10,072 nucleotides of DNA. Source: Bacillota bacterium. Lineage in GTDB: Bacteria > Bacillota > Clostridia > Acetivibrionales > DSM-1351. This document shows, one piece after another, positions 6,349 to 10,072 of this stretch; the stretch's first letter is position 1, and every line of letters begins with the position of its first letter. The position numbers were made by a program, and so were the translations under genes. The notes below the pieces were generated by a model. That model saw only the letters and a program-made list of their open reading frames with translations. It was not told where the DNA came from and did no database searches. The DNA is taken from contig JAEWZA010000475.1 of the NCBI GenBank assembly GCA_023395575.1, positions 1-10,072 on the forward strand, in the 5' to 3' direction.

Positions 6349-7398
6349 ATGGCTGATTTTATAAACTGCATTTACTTTACAAAGAAATACTCTAAAATTG
6401 TCTACCCAATAGTTACAAAAAAAATATCGGAATATAGTAAGTACGCAAGTAATATCAAATCGCGTTCTATAAGAGCTTATGCACTAGAGGCTTTGGAGAA
6501 AAATAAATTTGATTTTGCAGTTTCTTCAGTTTTTATTCTATATCCACATGTTGATATACCTTTGGCTACCGATGTTGTATTTTCGCTTCAAGCAATTATA
6601 CAATATTTAGATACTATATGTTCCCACTCTTCAGAGAGTTCAGAAGCATTTTTAAAGCTGATCTTCTCATCCCTGAAGGATGCGACAAATATTCGTTCTG
6701 ATGATTTTATAAAGTATTTTACCTTTTTTCCTTCCAAAGATGATGATGGCTATTTAAGCATACTTGTGGAAAAATGCAGACAAAAGATTCTTCAACTTCC
6801 ATCCTTCGATATAGTCAGGGACCATATTGTTGCCTATTTATCCTTATTTATTGATTTACAGGTCATAAAATATTCATCTGACCAATACAATAGAGAGTTA
6901 AATCTTCATAATTGGAGTGATGCCCATTCTCTAAATTATACAGATATATCAAACTGGGAATTCTGCTTGTCCATTGATTCTCCACTTACTTTGCAGATGT
7001 TACTTTCTTTAGCTACTAATCCTGATTTAACTGAGGATGAACTTGAAAGTATAAATAATCCCTTTTTCCCTTGGATATCCGGTATTCAAAAAATATTGGA
7101 GGGATATTTAAACTATAATGACACGCCTTTTTCCAGAAGCATTAACCATATTTTTTATTATTCAAATTTAAAAGAGTTCGAAGACAGAATCATCTATTTT
7201 ATTGATAAAGCATCTGAAAACAAGACTTCAATTTTTAAAGCTTATCGCTGTATAATAAGAATATTACTAATCATATATGTTACACATCCAAAAGCAATTG
7301 TTGGTATGAATAAGATTACCAGCAAAGTTCTTCTCCGTGCAGGAGGCCGTGGAATGTTTATGTACAGCAATCTTTTAAAGTCTATAAAAGCGGAATGA
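6349..7398 (+). CDS. Divergent YtpB-like (DUF2600) class IB terpene synthase homologue
   Basis: The 349-residue product matches, along its whole length and from memory, the DUF2600 family of B. subtilis YtpB, the tetraprenyl-beta-curcumene synthase that cyclises a C35 prenyl diphosphate. Shared landmarks in order are QAIIQYLDTIC (81-91, family about QTISDYLDNLCD), DDGYLSILVEKC (132-143), DLQVIK (169-174), WEF (203-205), LATNPDLTE (221-229), FFPWISGIQKIL (239-250) and FYYSNLKEFEDR (269-280). Two acidic regions look eroded. Where I recall D-YLD-NLC-D this protein has Q85, D88 and S92, and the acidic stretch after the FFPW block is LEGYLNYND (250-258). Class I enzymes need such acids to bind Mg-diphosphate, so activity is in doubt, or the substrate differs. 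AAAGGA lies about twelve bases before the ATG, longer than ideal. It stands alone, divergent from metG and convergent with spmB, with no prenyltransferase gene beside it. Confidence 0.82.
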   Translation: MADFINCIYFTKKYSKIVYPIVTKKISEYSKYASNIKSRSIRAYALEALEKNKFDFAVSSVFILYPHVDIPLATDVVFSLQAIIQYLDTICSHSSESSEAFLKLIFSSLKDATNIRSDDFIKYFTFFPSKDDDGYLSILVEKCRQKILQLPSFDIVRDHIVAYLSLFIDLQVIKYSSDQYNRELNLHNWSDAHSLNYTDISNWEFCLSIDSPLTLQMLLSLATNPDLTEDELESINNPFFPWISGIQKILEGYLNYNDTPFSRSINHIFYYSNLKEFEDRIIYFIDKASENKTSIFKAYRCIIRILLIIYVTHPKAIVGMNKITSKVLLRAGGRGMFMYSNLLKSIKAE

Positions 7399-7479
7399 TT
7401 CAGCTGTCCAAATGAAAGGCGATCCATGTAAAAGTAATATATGGTTTATGGAAGCAGATTCTATACTTTATTTTAATTT

Positions 7480-7541
7480 GTAGAGCCTAAATTGCAAATA
7501 ATGCTTTTTACAAAATAAATCATTGCAGTTTTGTAGTCTAC
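7480..7541. terminator. Imperfect inverted repeat between converging genes, possible weak terminator
   Basis: GTAGA...AAATTGCAA...ATG (7480-7503) faces CATTGCAGTTTTGTAGTCTAC (7521-7541) across about 17 bases. The arms pair with several mismatches and bulges and there is no clean T-tract on either strand. It is the only plausible fold between the ends of the terpene synthase-like gene and spmB, and its right arm includes the spmB stop codon. No better terminator is visible for either gene. Confidence 0.3.
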
Positions 7542-8077
7542 CCAAATATAAATCTACATGCCCATAAAGAGGCTATGATACTAATGATATCAGCCATAAT
7601 AGCTGCTATAAGTGTATACCTTATATTTTTGATACCGACGGCTCCATAATACACCGCCAGAGTATAGAATATAGTCTCTGTAGAGCCCATCATAACTGCA
7701 GCAACTCTGCCCTCAAAGGTATCGGGCCCAAAGGTTTTTATTATCTCTGTTACAAATGCAAATGAAGCACTGCCTGATATTGGCCTTAACAAAGCTAAGG
7801 GTGCAACCTGTGGAGGCATCCCTAATAGATCTATTAAAGGTCTCAATATATATATTAGCATATCCATAGCTCCAGAGGCCTTAAAAACACCTACTGCCAC
7901 CAATAACCCAACTAGCGAAGGCATTATTCTGATAATTGTCTCTATTCCCTCTTTTGCTCCATCAACAAACAAATCATAAGCCTTAACTTTTTTTAATACA
8001 GCAGCAGCTAATATTATAAGAAATATTGCAGGCACTGCGAAATCTGATAAGCTTCTTATAAACCCCATAATCACCAC
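7538..8077 (-). CDS. spmB: Spore maturation protein B
   Basis: SpmB acts with SpmA in the developing spore, where loss of either impairs core dehydration and heat resistance in Bacillus and Clostridium; the exact biochemical role is unsettled. The 179-residue protein is a member of the nucleoside-recognition 'Gate' membrane family. It has hydrophobic segments at about 11-28, 49-67, 71-87 and 155-175, and conserved blocks LRPISGSASF (97-106) and GSTETIFYTLAVYYGAVGIK (131-150). Two starts are possible. The GTG at 8077 lies ten bases after AAGGAAAG and leaves three bases after the spmA stop. The ATG at 8068 is too far from that site but has GGTG close by. I chose the GTG. The tight spacing indicates translation coupled to spmA in a two-gene operon, here without the dacB gene that precedes spmAB in B. 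subtilis. Confidence 0.95.
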   Translation of the reverse strand: MVIMGFIRSLSDFAVPAIFLIILAAAVLKKVKAYDLFVDGAKEGIETIIRIMPSLVGLLVAVGVFKASGAMDMLIYILRPLIDLLGMPPQVAPLALLRPISGSASFAFVTEIIKTFGPDTFEGRVAAVMMGSTETIFYTLAVYYGAVGIKNIRYTLIAAIMADIISIIASLWACRFIFG

Positions 8078-8080
8078 ATT

Positions 8081-8674
8081 CTAGCTTTCCTTTTTTTCAT
8101 TCCACGCTTTCGATAATAACTTCGCAGCTATAACACCCATTATTGTCGCACATACGGATGCAATCCAAATACACACTATTATTTCTGCTGGCTTTTTTGA
8201 ACCTTCAGCTGTTCTCAGAGCTATTATATTTGCCGGAATCAGTTGAATTGCAGCTGTATTTAACACTAAGAACATGCACATTGAATCTGTTGCTGTCTTC
8301 TTATCCTTATTCAAACTTTGCAATTCATTCATAGCTTTGATACCTAGTGGAGTTGCAGCATTACCAAGACCAAAAAAGTTTGCCACCAGATTCATAACTA
8401 TGGCCCCCAGTGCAGGATGATCTTTGGGTATATCTGGGAATAACAATACCAAGATAGGTCTTACAAGCCTACCAATCAAATTAACCAATCCACTCTTTTC
8501 TGCCACCTTCATTAGTCCTGTCCATAGGCACATTACACCCAATAGCCCAAAACAAACCACTACTGCAGACTGTGCAGAATCCATAGCCGCTTTTGTTACT
8601 TGATCAATTCTACCATTAAAAATTCCTGCGATAAAACCTAGTATAAGTAGCCCAATCCATATGTAATTAATCAT
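8081..8674 (-). CDS. spmA: Spore maturation protein A
   Basis: Partner of SpmB; both are integral membrane proteins of the Gate family needed for proper dehydration of the spore core. The 197-residue length is typical. Hydrophobic segments lie at about 4-20, 36-56, 88-108, 131-152 and 163-186. The conserved signatures NFFGLGNAATPLGIKAM (99-115) and LNTAAIQLIPANI (138-150) are present. The C-terminus is short and charged (KKES), presumably cytoplasmic. AGAGGT lies four bases before the ATG. Upstream is a leader of about 160 nt reaching back to a sigma-E type promoter, which matches the mother-cell expression of the B. subtilis dacB-spmAB operon. Divergent abrB lies beyond it. Confidence 0.96.
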   Translation of the reverse strand: MINYIWIGLLILGFIAGIFNGRIDQVTKAAMDSAQSAVVVCFGLLGVMCLWTGLMKVAEKSGLVNLIGRLVRPILVLLFPDIPKDHPALGAIVMNLVANFFGLGNAATPLGIKAMNELQSLNKDKKTATDSMCMFLVLNTAAIQLIPANIIALRTAEGSKKPAEIIVCIWIASVCATIMGVIAAKLLSKAWNEKKES

Positions 8675-8838
8675 ATCTACCTCTGATTATTTATTAAGTT
8701 TTTTGCCCCAATCAACTCTTACAGCGTAATAATTTTCATTTCCACCTTGACTTATTAAATTAAACATTTAAAATAGATGTCATATACCATTTTTTATATA
8801 AAAATACAGTTCTTTATTATGTAAAAGCTGGTTAATTG

Positions 8839-8869
8839 ATTATATGCAAAAATTTATATTATTTATGAC
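8839..8869 (-). promoter_or_regulatory. Putative sigma-E promoter of spmAB
   Basis: The minus strand reads GTCATAAA (8869-8862), 15 bp, CATATAAT (8846-8839). Against the B. subtilis sigma-E consensus as I recall it (GTCATATT, about 14 bp, CATACAAT) this is six of eight and seven of eight. Transcription would begin near 8832. The match agrees with the known mother-cell control of spmAB in Bacillus, which raises confidence above that of the motif alone. Confidence 0.6.
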
Positions 8870-8888
8870 TAAACTTACGCTCAAATTT

Positions 8889-8895
8889 TGTCGAA
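8889..8895. promoter_or_regulatory. Spo0A box between spmA and abrB
   Basis: TGTCGAA on the plus strand is a perfect seven-base 0A box, in the context TTTTGTCGAATATAAGT, similar to the box at 9126-9132. It lies about 60 bp upstream of the putative spmAB start and about 230 bp upstream of the abrB start, so its target is unclear. A perfect 7-mer can occur by chance, but two in one 490-bp region next to abrB is suggestive. Confidence 0.45.
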
Positions 8896-9084
8896 TATAA
8901 GTTTGTAAGCTTCAACCTATTCCAGTATTATTTTTCTATCTCTGTAATTTAATTTGTAACAAAATATTAACAAAAATTTAATATTTCTTTCATATAATAA
9001 ATAAAGTGTCTGAAACGTGCTAAAATTAAGTATTTTTCTTACATCCTTACTCTCAAATACCAAATTATTTTTTATATTTTAAAG

Positions 9085-9113
9085 TTGACGGTAAATGGAA
9101 TATATGGTATTAT
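9085..9113 (+). promoter_or_regulatory. Sigma-A promoter of abrB
   Basis: TTGACG (9085-9090), a 17-bp spacer and TATTAT (9108-9113) give five of six at both hexamers with ideal spacing. The start is expected near 9120, with a 5' leader of about 44 nt. It is a strong vegetative-type promoter, as expected for a transition-state regulator that is turned off later. Confidence 0.8.
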
Positions 9114-9116
9114 AAA

Positions 9117-9132
9117 TTCGAAGTTTGTCGAA
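9117..9132. promoter_or_regulatory. Spo0A operator in the abrB leader
   Basis: A perfect 0A box TGTCGAA (9126-9132) lies about six bases after the predicted abrB start. TTCGA (9117-9121) and TCGAA (9128-9132) also form an inverted repeat with a 6-bp gap, so a partial second box may face the first. In B. subtilis, Spo0A-P represses abrB through 0A boxes just downstream of the promoter; this placement is the same. Confidence 0.7.
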
Positions 9133-9147
9133 ATATAAAGTGTATAT

Positions 9148-9153
9148 AGGAGG
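9148..9153 (+). promoter_or_regulatory. Ribosome binding site deciding the abrB start
   Basis: AGGAGG ends ten bases before the ATG at 9164. It rules out the upstream in-frame TTG at 9125, which lies at the start of the leader, within the Spo0A operator region. Confidence 0.85.
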
Positions 9154-9163
9154 TTGTTTTATT

Positions 9164-9406
9164 ATGAAGTCTACAGGTATTGTAAGAAAAGTTGATGAGT
9201 TAGGAAGGGTTGTTTTACCAATTGAGTTACGCAGAACGTTTGATATCGCTGAGAAGGACGCACTAGAAATTTATGTTGATGAATCAACAATTATTTTGAA
9301 GAAGTACGAACCAGCTTGTATTTTCTGTGGTAATGCAAAGGATGTTCAAGTTTATAAGGGTAAAAATATTTGCCCTGATTGTCTAAAAGAATTAAAAGGT
9401 AACTAA
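9164..9406 (+). CDS. abrB: AbrB-family transition-state regulator with a C-terminal four-cysteine zinc-binding motif
   Basis: DNA-binding regulator of the AbrB/SpoVT swapped-hairpin class, which in Bacillus represses post-exponential and sporulation genes during growth. The 80-residue product has an N-terminal SpoVT-AbrB domain (about 1-47) with the family signature STGIVRKVDELGRVVLPIEL. The C-terminal part differs from that of B. subtilis AbrB: it holds CIFC (52-55) and CPDC (70-73), a likely zinc ribbon that may serve in oligomerisation. The frame is open upstream to a TTG at 9125, but the ATG at 9164 is chosen because AGGAGG (9148-9153) lies ten bases before it and the protein then begins MKSTGIVRKVDELGR. 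It is transcribed from its own promoter, apparently under Spo0A control, and ends in a strong bidirectional terminator shared with rsmI. Confidence 0.95.
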   Translation: MKSTGIVRKVDELGRVVLPIELRRTFDIAEKDALEIYVDESTIILKKYEPACIFCGNAKDVQVYKGKNICPDCLKELKGN

Positions 9407-9433
9407 TATCAATTTGATTTCTAATTGCATCGA

Positions 9434-9474
9434 AAATAAAGAGAGCCTCCAATGAGAGGTTCTCTTTATTTTTT
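9434..9474. terminator. Bidirectional terminator between converging abrB and rsmI
   Basis: A 16-bp stem (9434-9449 with 9456-9471, one G-U pair, 6-nt loop) has GAGAGCCTC at its core. It is followed by a T-tract on the plus strand (9469-9474) and by TTTATTTTC on the minus strand. It can stop both abrB (28 bp after its stop codon) and rsmI (about 50 bp after its stop codon). Confidence 0.9.
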
Positions 9475-9521
9475 GTCTAAAAACTCTAATACAAATGGTA
9501 TTATGTTTATTAATACATTTC

Positions 9522-10072
9522 TTATTTTTTCATTACTACATTGTACACATCTCTCTTAACTATTCCTCTTTCATCTGCCACCCTTTTGATGGCATCTTTC
9601 TTGGTTAATCCATCATCAATATATATCTGAACATGTTCCTCTATGCTAATGTCAGCAAACTTATTTTTCTCGTTTTCTTCAAGTATATTGCGGCTCTGCC
9701 CCTCTAGTATCAGAACAAATTCACCTTTAGGTTGCTTTTCTGAATATAATTCCATAGCCTCAAGGATACTACATCTAATAACCTCTTCATGCATTTTCGT
9801 CAGCTCTCTTGCCAGTGCTATTCTTCTATTCCCCAAAGCATTGTAGATATCCTTTAAGGTATATGAAAGCTTGTGAGGAGCTTCATAAAATATAATAGTT
9901 CTTATTTCATCCTTTAATCTGTTCAGGTGTTCTTGCCTTGCTCTCTTATTCATAGGCAAAAATCCTTCAAAAACAAATTGTCCTGTAGGTAATCCAGAAA
10001 TTACTAATCCAGTCATAGCTGCCACAGGTCCAGGTATCATGGTAACTTTGATATCATTGTCTACAGCTAGCC
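9522..10072 (-). CDS. rsmI: 16S rRNA (cytidine(1402)-2'-O)-methyltransferase RsmI, 3' part
   Basis: RsmI methylates the ribose of C1402 of 16S rRNA in the ribosomal P site, using S-adenosylmethionine (B. subtilis yabC/yraL-type tetrapyrrole methylase fold). The frame is open through the right window edge, so the N-terminal third or so, about 100 residues of a usual 280, is missing. The visible 182 residues begin LAVDNDIKVTMIPGP and include the SAM-site PGP motif, FEGFLP, IIFYEAPHKL, ARELTKMHEE and GEFVLILEG, all typical of the family. A short helical C-terminal region with a TKKDAIKRVADERGIVKRDVY-type pattern ends the protein. Its place convergent with abrB reproduces the B. subtilis arrangement. 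The ATG at 10040 is internal, not the real start. Confidence 0.95.
   Translation of the reverse strand, partial: LAVDNDIKVTMIPGPVAAMTGLVISGLPTGQFVFEGFLPMNKRARQEHLNRLKDEIRTIIFYEAPHKLSYTLKDIYNALGNRRIALARELTKMHEEVIRCSILEAMELYSEKQPKGEFVLILEGQSRNILEENEKNKFADISIEEHVQIYIDDGLTKKDAIKRVADERGIVKRDVYNVVMKK

Larger units (their letters stand above)
8675..9163. other. Intergenic region between divergent spmA and abrB
   Basis: About 490 bp, A/T-rich. It holds the putative sigma-E promoter for spmAB (8839-8869), a Spo0A box (8889-8895), the abrB promoter (9085-9113) and a second Spo0A box in the abrB leader (9126-9132). The spmA leader also contains a 26-codon open frame (8687-8767, minus) that ends twelve bases before spmA and lacks a clear ribosome binding site. 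About 8900-9080 shows nothing I can name. Confidence 0.6.

Noticed and set aside
7412..7483. 23-codon plus-strand open frame after the terpene synthase-like gene
   Set aside because: No ribosome binding site, no recognisable peptide, and the length is expected by chance; its stop overlaps the imperfect inverted repeat.
8985..9000. Second sigma-E-like -10 (CATATAAT) on the plus strand upstream of abrB
   Set aside because: No matching -35 at the right distance, and the A/T-rich context makes the 8-mer likely by chance.

Overview
The window is low-GC (roughly one third G+C), with strong AGGAGG-type ribosome binding sites, TTGACA/TATAAT-type promoters and sporulation genes (spmA, spmB, plus an abrB gene with a Spo0A box). 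It is chromosomal DNA of an endospore-forming Firmicute. The four-cysteine AbrB variant and the general look of the proteins suggest an anaerobic clostridium, possibly near Ruminiclostridium; that genus-level guess is from memory only.

The backbone is the conserved Bacillus/Clostridium block rsmI - abrB - metG - tatD - yabE - (rnmV) - rsmA, read here from right to left. At the right end are the 3' part of rsmI (minus, cut by the window edge) and divergently oriented abrB (plus), the two converging on a strong bidirectional terminator. Left of abrB, where metG would be expected next, lie spmA-spmB (minus) and a plus-strand gene for a divergent YtpB-like (DUF2600) class IB terpene synthase. The minus-strand series then resumes: metG, tatD, an unrecognised membrane-anchored coiled-coil protein, yabE (DUF348 x2, G5 and 3D domains) and rsmA. 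The RNase M5 gene rnmV, which sits between yabE and rsmA in Bacillus subtilis, is absent from this position.

Regulation can be read in several places. abrB has a consensus vegetative promoter with a perfect Spo0A box just after the predicted start site, as in B. subtilis, so Spo0A probably turns abrB off on entry into sporulation. spmAB has a good sigma-E type promoter, so it would be made in the mother cell after that step. A second perfect Spo0A box lies between them. yabE has its own near-consensus sigma-A promoter and a hairpin terminator. The metG promoter probably also serves tatD and the coiled-coil gene.

The most unusual observations are: the terpene synthase homologue, whose acidic metal-binding motifs look eroded; a 15-bp inverted repeat that would let the 5' end of the yabE mRNA pair with its own 3' UTR; a terminator-like hairpin abutting the rsmA ribosome binding site; and the gene gains and loss that break the conserved block. 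No rRNA, tRNA, CRISPR array, insertion sequence, prophage or recognisable riboswitch was seen.
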